64,000 bases of DNA from Triticum aestivum (lineage: Eukaryota; Streptophyta; Magnoliopsida; Poales; Poaceae), in assembly GCF_018294505.1 (NCBI RefSeq), contig NC_057796.1, forward strand, positions 271,467,466-271,531,465. Reading direction: 5' to 3'. The number at the start of each line of letters is the position of its first letter. Position 1 is the first letter of the stretch. The position numbers were made by a program, and so were the translations under genes. This document shows positions 21,789 to 32,453 of the stretch, piece by piece. Under the pieces are notes generated by a model that was not told the origin of the DNA, did no database searches, and saw only the letters and a program-made list of their open reading frames with translations.

Positions 21789-24762
21789 ATGTCCGGATCC
21801 GGAGGTCAAGGCAAGTGGATGGCTTCTTCTGTCACGGTGAAGGACATCGCCGAGCTTCGGGAGGCCGGGTATCTGGCGAAGGAGATCGCCCACCGGCTTC
21901 CGGCCAAGGGACAAGTCGTCCCCACACCGAAACCCAACGAGAGGGTGGTATTCCTCCCTCATTTCGTCCGCGGACTAGGGTTTCCATTCCACCCTTTCAT
22001 CCGCGGACTCATGTTCTATTACGGGCTAGATTTCCATGATCTAGCCCCGAACTCTTTCCTCAACATCTCGGCATTCATTGTCGTGTGCGAGGCTTTCCTC
22101 CGCGTCCAGCCCCACTTCGGCCTGTGGCTTAAGATCTTCAACGTGAAGCCGAAGGTGGTGGACGGCCAACATGCGGAGTGCGGAGGAGCCATGGTGAGCA
22201 AGATGCCCAACGTCACATGGCCCAAGGGCACATTTGTGGAGACTGTCAAGGAATGGCAGAAGCTGTGGTTTTATATCACAGAGCCCCGCGACGCCACCTG
22301 GGCCACGGCTCCCGAATTCAAGTCCGGAGCTCCAACGCGGCTGACCTCCTGGATGGAGAAGGGCCCGAATTGGTCTTCGTCGGACGAGCTGATGGTGCTA
22401 CAAACACACATCCAAAGCATGGTGGACAAAAACATCAGGCTCGTCGACGTGATCCAGGTTATGCTAGTTCGCCAAATCCTCCCCTGCCAAAGCCGAACTT
22501 CCCCTCTATGGGAGTTCAATCCGGAGAAGCACCAGACTTTGGTGAGGCTCTTCGGCACCACCCACGAAGACGCCTGGAAGCTGCTCTTCAAGGGCGACGA
22601 GAAGCCGCCGACCATAGATTCGGATCGTGGGCATGATCTTGCCCACCTTGCCAACGACGTAAGTCTTTCGCATCCCAAGGCGTATTCTCTACCTGCTTGT
22701 CCAAGGAGGGAAACTAAACTTCGCTAATTTATCCTTTCAGGAATGGACGGAGAAAGCGGAGCGAATTCATAGTTCGGCTCCGCTGCCCGAAGAGCCAGTC
22801 ATCTCGCTCCTGGCGAAGATGCTGGTCCTGGCGCCCTATCAGCCGCCGGAAAAGAAGGCCAAGAAGAAGGCCAAGGGGGGCCGGGGTGGCCCTCGTCGCA
22901 AGGGCACTTCGGGCGTGATGTCCGAAGACAAGACTCACTCCTCTGTTGCCGAAGATGACGAAGAGGAGGAGGAGGAAAGCAACCCTCCCCCTGACGGGGG
23001 GATGAAGAAGAGGGTGGCCTCCACAAATCTGGAGGCGGAGGCGCCCAAGAAGGGGAAAAGCTCCCTCGCGGATAAAACCGCGTGGGACGTTGACAGCAGT
23101 CCGGAGTGACCTCCCCGGAGCAAGCCCCTGGCCGCGTCATAAGTACTGATAGACTCGCACTTGCTCGTGTATCCAGCCTTTTTCTCCTTATTGTATTAAC
23201 GTGGTTAATTGCGCAATTGCAGTCCGGCCCATGACAGCTCCCAGCGATCCTCATCAAGAGGTTCGTTGGATTCAAGGGCGATGGCCAGCGTGTCACCGCC
23301 GGCCGCTTACGCTCCCACGGCCAAGGGCGACGCCGAGGTGCTATCACGGAGGACTTTCCCAGGCCAGGGAGAGTCTCGGGAGGCTGTTAGGGTGGCGCCA
23401 GAGGGCGAGAACTCGGCCGCCGGACACATGGGGGAGCAGTCCCCCATGGATACTAGCGATGGGGGCCATATTTAGTTCGGCCCCCGTCCGGATTCGGTTC
23501 TGGAGACCTACACGGCTCCGAAGTCCGGCATGCCGTCTCCTTTGAAAGACGGAGGTGTGCCTATCCCACCGGTGACCTCTGTTCAACCAGAGGCACCGGA
23601 CAATCTTCTGGAAGCGCTGCGAGGCGCTTCCATTGTGGAAGAACACCGTATCCTTATGGGTACGGTGATTGAGAGGGTTCAGTCCGTCAAGAGCGGACTG
23701 ACCGAAGCCTGCAGCGGCCTGCTGACAGGTTTTGAGGTAAACGACGCAAAGGAGAAAATCCCCATATAGACAATAGCCCCTGAGACACTGTCTGGTGTTC
23801 TGAAAAGAAAAACCAGACAGAGGATCAATTCGTCTTTGCAGGAAACTAACTAGGTGTGTCTTGTATTAATGAGCAAGCGTCGTTGTTGGCCGCAACCTCG
23901 CACGCCGCTGAAGTCTTTGGACTAAAGCAGAAGCTGGAGCGGGCCGAGGAGGAGCTCGGCCAAGTGAGGAAGGAGCTAGCAGACCATCAAGGTAATTAAT
24001 GAGTCGCTATATATTCGGAAAGAATAAATGGTGTGTATTGACCATAGCGTTTATGATATGTGCAGGAGCAACGACCGAGGTCGAGGCCCTTAAGAAGGCC
24101 CTAGCCGAAGCTGAGGAGAAAGCTGCCAAAGAGCAAGCCGCCCGCAAGAAGCTCAAGCCAGGGTCAACGAGGTTCAACAAGAGCTCCAAGACGCCGTGAA
24201 GAAGTGCGAGGCCTTGGAGTGCGATGTTTCGGCCCGAGAGGCCGAACTCGCCAAGGCCCGCCAGAGCACGGAAGAAGCCCGGGTTGAGGCCCAGGGCGCC
24301 CTCCAGGAGATCCAGGAGGCCAAGAAGATCGCGGCGGGTAAGGAATTTAGTATGCAAAGCAAGTATGTGAAGAAGAAGTATGTCTTACTAACACGGATTC
24401 GGAGTTCTCCAGGGGCGTTTGCGGACCTGCCGCGCAGTGTCTCAGACGCTGCGGAGTTCTTCCGAGCTGAAGAGGGGAGCTCAACGGAGAAGCTGTTCTG
24501 GTCGCAATACCTTGCGCCAGAGCATCCCGTGCCCTTCATCGATCAGCTGAAACGGCTGGTCGAGCTGCATAGGGTGGCCGAACTGGCCATGAAGGATTTA
24601 ATAATCCGGCTGTGGCCCACCGAAGCTATACCCGGCAGTTACTTCGGCCTCGTGAAGCGGCTGGTGAACGCCTGTCCTCGGCTGGACGTCATCAAGCGAT
24701 CGGTCTGCATCGAGGGAGCGCGGATGGCCTTCGCACGAGTCAAGGCGTGGTGGGCGAATTAG
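21789..24762 (+). pseudogene. Antisense spliced gene of the TAT-type element (Transposase_28, 'putative gypsy-type transposon' family), copy 1
   Basis: Six exons can be read from GT...AG sites: 21789-22658, 22741-23109, 23221-23736, ~23870-23991, 24066-24337, 24413-24762. Exon 1 encodes 290 residues with the family core (RGLMFYYGLDFHDLAPNSFL, FIVVCEAFLRVQPHFGLW). Exon 2 is rich in K, E and P (PPEKKAKKKAKGG, DEEEEEESNPPP). Exons 4 and 5 form a long coiled coil (LKQKLERAEEELGQVRKELA). Exon 6 ends in a globular part (SYFGLVKRLVNACPRL). Stops at 23107, 23473 and 24760 and the loss of one donor (near 23138) make this copy a pseudogene. The strand is opposite to gag and protease. Function is unknown; the name transposase is historical and no catalytic motif is visible. 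Confidence 0.75.
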
Positions 24763-26114
24763 ATGGACGCCAAGCTTGTGACTGAGGGCCCGCCCGAGGG
24801 CAAGGAGCACCGCACGCCCGAGCGGTATTTTGGAGACGTCCTGGAGGGGTCTCGCCTTGTAGAGACGCAGTGTTCACAAGACATTATCTTTGAATGAATA
24901 TATTCGAGTTGTCTGTGCCTTGTAATATGAAACAAAGTTGTTATGTAATATAATTTTTGTTATTAAAAAGTTTTATCTCCTGTGCGGCCGTTTTGAATGA
25001 AATCTGAGAGTTGGCCAGTCGTCGGCTTTTGCCCCCACGTAGGTAGTACGGGGGTGTTCGGGATGGAATCTAAACACTCTTGATCCAATTGTTAGGTCCT
25101 TGAAGGAGGTGTTTAGCGCAACGAACCAGGCAATCAGACTATACGGCTTTAGCACTCTCACTTAGCCATAGGAGTTTGACAAAAAGTGTGGGCGCAGCCC
25201 CTAGTATCCGAACTAGAATGCTATAAGCACCTGACCGGGTAAGTAACGATCCTTCGCGTAATGCGGAAAAAATCTCTATCGATTTGAAACCTCCGAAGAG
25301 CTGACCGGCTCTCGCTGCATCATGACAGTCAGTTTTTGGCTTTCTCTACTGAGGTGCTCCTTCGGGTAAACCAGGGCACAATTGCAGTAGTGCTCCCTTT
25401 ACTACCTTAGCCGATATAGCTGGATGTAAGGTAGCAAGCACAGGAACCGGGCAACCCAACTATTGACCAAAGACATGATTCAGAGCCAATGCATATAGTG
25501 CTAAATTCGGGGTGCCGAACTATACTGTAAAAAGTGTTCGGACTTTTGTTGCCAAAGAGCAGGGCGCTACGAAGCCCCTGGCAAATTGAGACGTACCATA
25601 GTGTACGGGTGCTATCTGATAAGCTTATTAATAATAATAAAAAGGAGGAAAATAGAAAAGCATAAAGTAGGGGCCTAAAATTTGGGCCGCAAGCTGTTTC
25701 CATTGTAATTTGATTAATACGTTAAGGCGCATTGATACAAATGGTGCGATAAGCAGCGGGCTATTTAACATGCCATCACCAAGGGAGAGCTGTGTGTGGG
25801 CCCTGAAAACAGGTAGAGTGGTCGTTAAAGAGACCACCTGGAAATTCCCCTCTACGTCCAGGCTGACTGCCGTCTTGGTGTATTTGTCATTCGAAAGGAA
25901 CTGTGATCCAGCCATCAGGGAAGGCTTGTGAAAAAGGAACCTGAAAAGGAAAAAGGAAACAGTGAAAGTAAATGTGTCCAGGAGCGGTCAAGCCGTATTG
26001 TGGATCACAAGGTAGTTATGCCTCCGTCTGTGCCCATGGTATTTTGAGTGGGTAGTTATGTACGCGCGGTACCAATGCCTTTACTTGATTGGGACTGGGA
26101 CAGGGGCCAAATTG
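24763..26114. other. TAT-type element, non-coding middle
   Basis: 24763-24895 still resembles the last codons of the antisense gene (GKEHRTPERYFGD). AT-rich text with several AATATA/AATAAT elements near 24894-24965 could serve as its poly(A) region. The rest to 26114 lies where pol would normally be and shows no RT or integrase motif. Confidence 0.55.
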
Positions 26115-26939
26115 CTAGTCGAGCTCCTGACGAGCCGAGCTGCCCTGCTGCAGAATAGTCCGGACCCTCTTAACGGTGTCCGGGGGCTCGGCAGCCGAAT
26201 TAAGGTTCCGCTTGAGAAGGCCGCTCTGTACTTCTGCTGCTAAGGCAGCGGTGTGCTCTTCTGTACGGAGGGAGCGTTCCGTGTTTCCATTGACTGTTAT
26301 GACGCCACGTGGACCGGGCATCTTGAGCTTGAGATAAGCATAGTGTGGCACCGCATTGAACCGAGCAAATGCGGTCCGTCCAAGCAGTGCATGGTAGCCG
26401 CTGCGAAAAGGGACGATATCGAAGATCAGCTCTTCGCTTCGGAAGTTGTCCGGAGATCCGAAGACGACCTCTAACGTAATTGAGCCCATGCAACGGGTCT
26501 CTACACCTGGTATGACTCCTTTAAAGGTAGTCTTTGTGGGCTTGATCCGTGATGGGTTAATGCCCATTTTGTGCACTGTATCCTGATAGAGCAGGTTTAG
26601 GCTGCTGCCGTCGTCCATAAGGACTCGCGTCAGGTGGAATCCATCAATTATTGGGTCCAGGACCAATGCGGCTGAACCGCCATGATGGATACTGGTCGGG
26701 TGATCCCGTCGATCGAAAGTGACCGGGCCTGATGACCATGGATTAAATTTTGGGGCGACTGGCTCTATCGCGTAGACGTTCCTGAGCGCGCGCTTGCGCT
26801 CCTTCTTGAGGATGTGCGTAGCATATATCATGTTCACCGTTTTGATCTGGGGGGGACTTCTTTTGTCCCCCTGTGTTCGGTTGCCGGGGCTCCTCGTCAT
26901 CATCCTTGCTTTGGGATCCTTTTTCTTTGTTTTCGGCAT
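26115..26939 (-). pseudogene. TAT-type aspartic protease region
   Basis: 274 residues. The active site is VLMDDGSSLNLLY (~107-119), the DDGSS form typical of TAT/Ogre-type proteases. The flap-side motif is ALLGRTAFARFNA with FDIVPF before it. A stop follows at 26115, and RT does not follow. Processing of gag would be its job. Upstream it joins, in another frame, to the gag C-terminus. Confidence 0.85.
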
Positions 26940-27359
26940 TTAAGTTGCCGGCCTGTTTAAAAACCCAACAATCTCTGTTGGTATGATTGGCTGGTTTGCC
27001 AGGGGTGCCATGGATTTGGCACGGACGATCGAGTATGCGGTCCAAGCTAGATGGTCTCTGATTATTTCTTTTATATGGCTTCTTCCGCTGACCGGACTTG
27101 GAACCACTGAATACGGCGTTGACTGTCGTGTTGTCACCATTGCTTCGGCGTTTGTGTCTGCTGCGTCGGAGCTTGCCGTTGCTATTTTTGGCCTCGGGGT
27201 GCCCGTTTCGCTTTCTGTATTTTTGCTACGGGCCAACCAACTATCCTCTCCCGCACAAAAGCGGGTCATGAGTGCCGTGAGGACTGCCATGGACTTTGGC
27301 TTTTCCTGGCCGAGGTGGCGGGCGAGCCATTCGTCATGGATGCTATGTTTAAAGGCCAC
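26743..27359 (-). pseudogene. TAT-type gag C-terminal region, frameshifted
   Basis: 27359-26940 encodes AFKHSIHDEWLARHLGQ in one frame; 27045-26743 continues in another with CQIHGTPGKPANHTNRDCWV, a cysteine/histidine cluster of the zinc-binding type. These pieces link the gag core with the protease. Confidence 0.7.
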
Positions 27360-27482
27360 TAGGGCTTCGGCATCCGGACAGTCGATGATCTGGTTCTTTT
27401 TAGTTAGGAACCTAGTCCAGAATTTCCTGGCTGACTCTCTAGGCTGTTGAACTATATGACTTAGGTCATCGGCATCTGGTGG

Positions 27483-27893
27483 TCAGACATATTTACCTTG
27501 GAAGTTGTCAAGGAAGGCTTCTTCCAGGTCCTCCCAGCTGCCAATAGAATTCTCAGGCAGAATGTTTAACCAGTGCCGAGCTGGCCCTTTGAGTTTTAAT
27601 GGGAGGTATTTGATGGCGTGGAGATCATCTCCGCGGGCCATATGGATGTGGCGAATAAAATCTTCGATCCATACCGCGGGATCGGTTATCCCATCGTATG
27701 ATTCGATGTTCACGGGTTTAAACCCTTCTAGGAATTCATGATCCATTACCTCGTCAGTGAAGCAGAGAGGGTGTGCGGCGCTTCTATATCGGGCCGCATC
27801 GCGATGTAGCTCCGATGGAGTCCGTCTGCGGTTTTCGGCCCGGATGTGACTAGGTTTGTCTCGTCCGAATAGGTAGCCGTCGTCGCGTGTCAA
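27483..27893 (-). pseudogene. TAT-type gag core
   Basis: 136 residues holding the retrotransposon gag domain (YDGITDPAVWIEDFIRHIHM, LKLKGPARHWLNILPE, WEDLEEAFLDNFQGKY). It is separated from the N-terminal region by a frame change between 27893 and 28062. Confidence 0.85.
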
Positions 27894-28061
27894 GGCACGC
27901 CCCCGTGATCCATAGATTAATATTGTATGTCCTGCTCTGCTGTCCAGGTCCTGCCGAAGGTCATATGTGTAACCCGGAGCTGTTTTATCCCTGCCCTTAC
28001 GGTGAGGTGGGCCGGTCTGGTGTTCGGCTTGAGTTACCTCCTTATCCTGACCCCGTGGTGG

Positions 28062-29462
28062 TCAGTCAGGCGCATTGCACGATGATGGTACAGGCTCCAG
28101 CACCTCGTCATCGAACTGAGGTAGCAATTTGCGCTTCGGGTAACTTTTGGCTGGGCGTTTAGGGCCGTGTTCTTCGGCTACTAGGACATCAGTCCATCTA
28201 TTGTTGAGCAGATCCTGATCATCTTGAAGCTGCTGCTGCTTCTTTTTCAGGCTTCTTGCAGTGGCTATTAGCTGACGCCTGAAGCGTTCTTGCTCGAGAG
28301 GTTCCTCAGGCACGATGAAATCCTCATTGCCAAGGCTCGCCTCATCCTCGGAGGGTGGAAGATAAGTGCTGCCCTCCGAGTCATCGTCTATGGCCTGTTC
28401 GTCAGGGCTGACTTGCCCATCTTCCCGATCGTCCTGTTTGGCTGTTTGCTCGTCGGGATCTTCTTCGGCACCATCCGGAGTGTGATCGTCTCTTGTGCCG
28501 GTGTTGCTGTCCTTGCTGCGGCGAGATTTAGAGCGGCGCCGCTGATGCCGGCGCTTTGGTTGTGTCTTGGGAGGCTCGTCCTCAAATGGCTTTTCCTTGT
28601 CTTCACCGCTATTCTCTTTGGGTGTATCCACCATGTATACGTTGTACGAAGAGGTGGCCGTCCAGCGCCCGGTAAACGGCGGGTTTTGGCCGTGCTCCAC
28701 ATCTGCATTGTCGTCCATACCGTCGATGTCTTTGGAGCCGTAATCGAGTATGTTGGTCAAGTCCTCGACAGTGGCTATGTAATGGGTGGCGGGTGGGAAG
28801 CGAAATTCCCCGTCATCAGCCTCCAGTTCGAACCGGATATAGTTCGGCTGTGAGTCCCCCGCTAGGGATAGATTTCTTAATGAGTTCAGCATGTCGCCTA
28901 AAGGCGAGTGCCGGAGGATGTTCGCCGCACTGAATTCGGTGATTGATGACCGATCCCGCTCGACATAAGCGGACGCACATGGTTCAGAACTTATCACCGG
29001 AAACAAGTCCGAGGTTCCGGAGACACAGATATCACCCGAGGTTGGGTCTGTGTGCGGCTCCAACGCCGCGGAGTTCGCGGCTTCCGTGGCGGGGTTGAGC
29101 TTCCCATCCTCGGATGTCGCGATCTGCTCCGGGTCTAGGGCCAGAGTAGTTACAGGTGCAATTTCCTGAGTACGGACCGGTGATAGATTTAAGTCATGTT
29201 CACCGTAGGGACAGGGAGCGGCCGCCGTGGTCTCAAAGCCGTCGAAGATCAAGTCTCCACGGATATCCGCAACACAGTTCAAGGTACCAAATCTGACTTG
29301 ATGGCCAGGGGTGTAGCTATCGATCTGCTCCAGATGGCCAAGCGAGTTGGCCCGCAGGGCGAAGCCGCCGAACACGAAGATCTGTCCAGGGAGGAAGGTT
29401 TCCCCTTGGACATCATCGTTGTTAATGATTGAAGGAGCCATCAAACCTTTTGGGGATGACAC
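28062..29462 (-). CDS. TAT-type gag N-terminal extension
   Basis: A 466-residue open frame starting 27 bp inside the 5' LTR junction. It is acidic to charged, with a basic, Arg-rich patch (PKRRHQRRRSKSRRSKD, ~305-321) that could bind nucleic acid, acidic runs, and a C-terminal coiled-coil-like segment (LKKKQQQLQDDQDLLNNRW). No catalytic motif. It is the longest uninterrupted frame of this element; its role is unknown, perhaps in packaging. Confidence 0.65.
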   Translation of the reverse strand: MSSPKGLMAPSIINNDDVQGETFLPGQIFVFGGFALRANSLGHLEQIDSYTPGHQVRFGTLNCVADIRGDLIFDGFETTAAAPCPYGEHDLNLSPVRTQEIAPVTTLALDPEQIATSEDGKLNPATEAANSAALEPHTDPTSGDICVSGTSDLFPVISSEPCASAYVERDRSSITEFSAANILRHSPLGDMLNSLRNLSLAGDSQPNYIRFELEADDGEFRFPPATHYIATVEDLTNILDYGSKDIDGMDDNADVEHGQNPPFTGRWTATSSYNVYMVDTPKENSGEDKEKPFEDEPPKTQPKRRHQRRRSKSRRSKDSNTGTRDDHTPDGAEEDPDEQTAKQDDREDGQVSPDEQAIDDDSEGSTYLPPSEDEASLGNEDFIVPEEPLEQERFRRQLIATARSLKKKQQQLQDDQDLLNNRWTDVLVAEEHGPKRPAKSYPKRKLLPQFDDEVLEPVPSSCNAPD

Positions 29463-29488
29463 AGTGGAACTCTCAATGAAAGCACCAA

Positions 29489-29829
29489 TGTCGGTGTCAA
29501 AACCGGTGGATCTCGGGTAGGGGGTCCCGAACTGTGCGTCTAAGGTCGATGGTAACAGGAGACAGGGGACACAATGTTTACCCAGGTTCGGGCCCTCTCT
29601 ATGGAGGTAATACCCTACTTCCTGCTTGATTGATCTTGATGAATACGAGTATTACAAGAGTTGATCTACCACGAGATCATAATGGCTAAAACCCTAGAAG
29701 TCTAGCCTGTATGACTGTGTCCGTTTCCGGACTAAGCCCTCCGGTTTATATAGACACCGGAGGGAACTAGGGTTATACAAAGTCGGTTACAGAGAAAGGA
29801 ATCTTCATATTTGGTCGCCAAGCTTGCCT
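29489..29829 (-). repeat. 5' LTR of the TAT-type element, truncated
   Basis: 341 bp matching 20789-21129 and ending AGCTTGCCT. The outer ~128 bp and the target copy are missing. The sequence jumps straight to interior sequence of the Athila-type element. Confidence 0.88.
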
Positions 29830-30513
29830 CTCATGGCAAAACCGGGTTTAAGGATATTTGGAAGCACAAGTAGTATCTCTACTTGGTGCAAAGAATTTGG
29901 CTAGAATGAGGGGGAAAGGCAAGCTCAACATGTTGGATGATCCATGACAATATACTTTATTTCGGATATAAGAAAACATAACCCATTACGTTGTCTTCCT
30001 TGTCCAACATCAAATTTTTAGCATGTCATATTTTAATGAGTGCTCACAATCATAAAAGATGTCCAAGATAGTACATTTGTATGTGAAAACCTCTCTTTAT
30101 TTATTACTTCCTATTAATTGCAATGATGACCAAAACTATGTTTGTCAACTCTCAACAACTTTTATTCATCATACTCTTTTATATGTGAAGTCATTACTCT
30201 CCATAAGATCAATATGATCTCTTTAATTCTTTTTATTCTTTCTTTTATTCCCTCAAAATCATAGCAAGATAACCAAGCCCTCGAATCAAGACTAATCTTT
30301 ATTATATATAGCTCACGAACTCGGTTACATAGAAGGATCATAAAGCAAAGCTCAAAACTAGATCATACTAAAACTTTATTCTACTAGATCAAGATATTAC
30401 TAAAAGGATCGAACTAAGAAAAACAGTAAAGGTAGAAGTGTGATGGTGATACGATACCGGGGCACCTCCCCCAAGCTTGGCAGTTGCCAAGGGGAGTGCC
30501 CATACCCATGTAT
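29830..30513 (-). other. Athila-type element, non-coding 3' internal region
   Basis: AT-rich sequence with no open frame of note, lying between the deletion junction at 29829/29830 and the extra ORF. The polypurine tract and the adjoining LTR end are missing. Confidence 0.55.
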
Positions 30514-30969
30514 TTATGTCTCTTTCTTCGGAGGTGGTGATGTGATATTCCTGGCGATGATGCCCCTCAGGATACGATTCTCTTCCTCGAGCTTATTGAC
30601 TTTTTGCTTGAGGTCCATTATTTCCTTACAAAGCTTACCCGTGGCGGCTAAAGCTCCTTTCACCCATGGATGTTGCATAGCTGCGGGAGAACAAGTAACA
30701 CTCTTTTTCATACTTTCATAAGAAAGGAATCTAACATTGGAGGGGATGACCGAGTTTGGAATAGCTGAGCTCTATAGTTCCCCCATCGTGAATCCGGCTC
30801 GGAAACGAGAAGTAACTTCTTGATCCTCCCCCATGGCATCTATCATTTTCAAGTCGGCCTCCATCTCTTCCTCCGTTGATGGCCCAAAGTGGTCAGCATC
30901 ACTATTTGCTCCTGGTCTCGGTGTCGGATGAGACACCCGACTCTCCCCAACTGACTCTTGAGAAGACAT
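30514..30969 (-). pseudogene. Extra ORF behind pol in the Athila-type element (unknown, coiled coil)
   Basis: One frame from ATG at 30969 to 30514, 152 codons, with a single in-frame TAG near 30769 after MGEL. The first half is acidic (STEEEMEADLKMIDAMGED). The second half has a heptad-like segment, LCKEIMDLKQKVNKLEEENR, that should form a coiled coil. It lies in the position where Athila elements may carry an env-like or other extra gene, but no signal peptide or membrane segment is seen, so an envelope function is not supported. I do not recognise the family. Confidence 0.55.
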
Positions 30970-31019
30970 CTTGCTCTAATATGCAGTAGAAACAACTCAA
31001 AACAAAAATAGAGGATTGC

Positions 31020-31295
31020 GTCGTGGTATGGTGGTCAAAACCTTCGGAATATTATATAATGATTTTTTACCGACCAAAAGCAGTATCGTGCAAGAAAACG
31101 GAGTCCAGAGGGCACATGAGGTGCCCACGAGGCAAGGGGCGCGCCCAGGGGGGTAGGGCGCGCCCTCCACCCTCGTGGATGCCTCGTGTCCCTTTCAGAC
31201 TACTTCTTATTTTCCTATTTCCTTAAATATTCCAAAACAGAGAAAAATTGCCATTAGAACTGTTTTGGAGTCGGTTTACTTACCGTACCACATAC
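31020..31295 (-). promoter_or_regulatory. GC-rich leader-like block before the extra ORF
   Basis: 31136-31164 holds GGGCGCGCCCAGGGGGGTAG followed by GGCGCGCC, an imperfect palindrome. The same text occurs at 37336-37364 in the LTR, followed in both places 50-60 bp further by ATTCCAAAAC. The block precedes the extra ORF start (30969) on the minus strand. It could be a second transcript leader; this is inferred from similarity alone. Confidence 0.45.
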
Positions 31296-32384
31296 CTATT
31301 CCTTTTCGGAGTCGGAAACGTTCTGGAAAGTGTCCCTTATATATTCCTCCGGGGTTATGGTCTCAATAACATTAGTGTCAACATTTATTGGATTACCTGA
31401 GATATAATGTTTGATTCTTTGACCGTTCATCACCTTTGGATTTGTGCCTTCGAAGTTGTTGATTTTTATGGCACCGGAACGATAGACCTCCTGGATAATG
31501 TAAGGACCTTCCCATTTAGAGAGAAGTTTTCCTGCAAAAAATCTTAAACGAGAGTTGTATAGCAGAACATAATCACCTACATTAAACTCACGCTTTTGTA
31601 TCCTTTTGTCATGCCATCTTTTAACTTTTTCTTTAAACAGTTTGGCATTCTCATAGGCCTGGGTTCTCCACTCATCAAGTGAGCTAATGTCAAATAGCCT
31701 CTTCTCATCGGCAAGTTTGAAATCATAATTGAGCTCTTTAATGGCCCAATATGCATTGTGTTCTAGTTCGAGAGGTAAGTGGCACGCTTTTCCATAAACC
31801 ATTTTATACGGAGACATACCCATAGGATTTTTATATGCAGTTCTATAGGCCCATAATGCATCATCAAGTTTCTTGGACCAATTCTTTCTAGATCTATTAA
31901 CAGTCTTTTGCAAAATTAATTTAATCTCTCTATTACTTAGTTCTACTTGACCACTAGATTGTGGATGGTATGGAGATGCAATTCTATGATTACCATCGTA
32001 CTTAGCAAGCATTTTACGAAAAGCACCATGAATAAAATGTGAACCACCATCAGTCATTAAGTATCTAGGGACTCCAAACCTCGGAAAAATAACTTCTTTA
32101 AGCATCTTAATAGAGGTGTTATGATCAGCACTACTAGTTGGAATAGCTTCTACCCACTTAGTAACGTAATCAACAGCAACTAAAATATGTGTGTACCCAT
32201 TAGAGGAAGGAAATGGTCCCATATAATCAAAGCCCCAAACGTCAAATGGTTCAATAACAAGTGAATAGTTCATAGGCATTTCTTGACGTCTACTAATATT
32301 ACCAATTCTTTGACATTCATAACAAGACAAGAAAAACTTACGAGCATCTTTAAAAAGAGTAGGCCAATAAAAACCGGATTGCAA
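31296..32384 (-). pseudogene. Athila-type integrase
   Basis: 362 residues. The zinc-finger end is FLSCYECQRIG (~17-27). The core shows FDVWGFDYMGPFPSS with the first D, LMTDGGSHFIHGAF with the second, and HPQSSGQVELSNREIK with the catalytic E. A C-terminal domain follows (FNVGDYVLLYNSRLRFFAGK). It is in frame with RT-RNase H but separated from it by an in-frame TAG near 32453, so the zinc-finger start lies across that stop. Confidence 0.9.
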
Positions 32385-32453
32385 TACCTTATGCGCAGTT
32401 CTATCTCTAGCATGGTGTCCTCCATAAGCCTCGGAGTGACACTTGCGTAGGAT

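Larger units (their letters stand above)
20789..29829 (-). mobile_element. TAT-type Gypsy element, non-autonomous, right end deleted
   Basis: 3' LTR 20789-21257, interior with gag and protease on the minus strand and an antisense spliced gene on the plus strand, and 5' LTR 29489-29829, which stops ~128 bp short. No RT, RNase H or integrase is found between the protease end (26115) and the antisense gene (24895), so the copy is non-autonomous. It is inserted in the 3' LTR of the Athila-type element. Confidence 0.85.

Noticed and set aside
22799..23347. 182-codon minus-strand frame opposite the antisense gene
   Set aside because: It is a shadow of GC-rich exon 2-3 sequence; Pro/Arg/Ser-rich without domains.
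30514..30969. Envelope-like gene
   Set aside because: No signal peptide, membrane segment or cysteine pattern; only an acidic and a coiled-coil part are visible.
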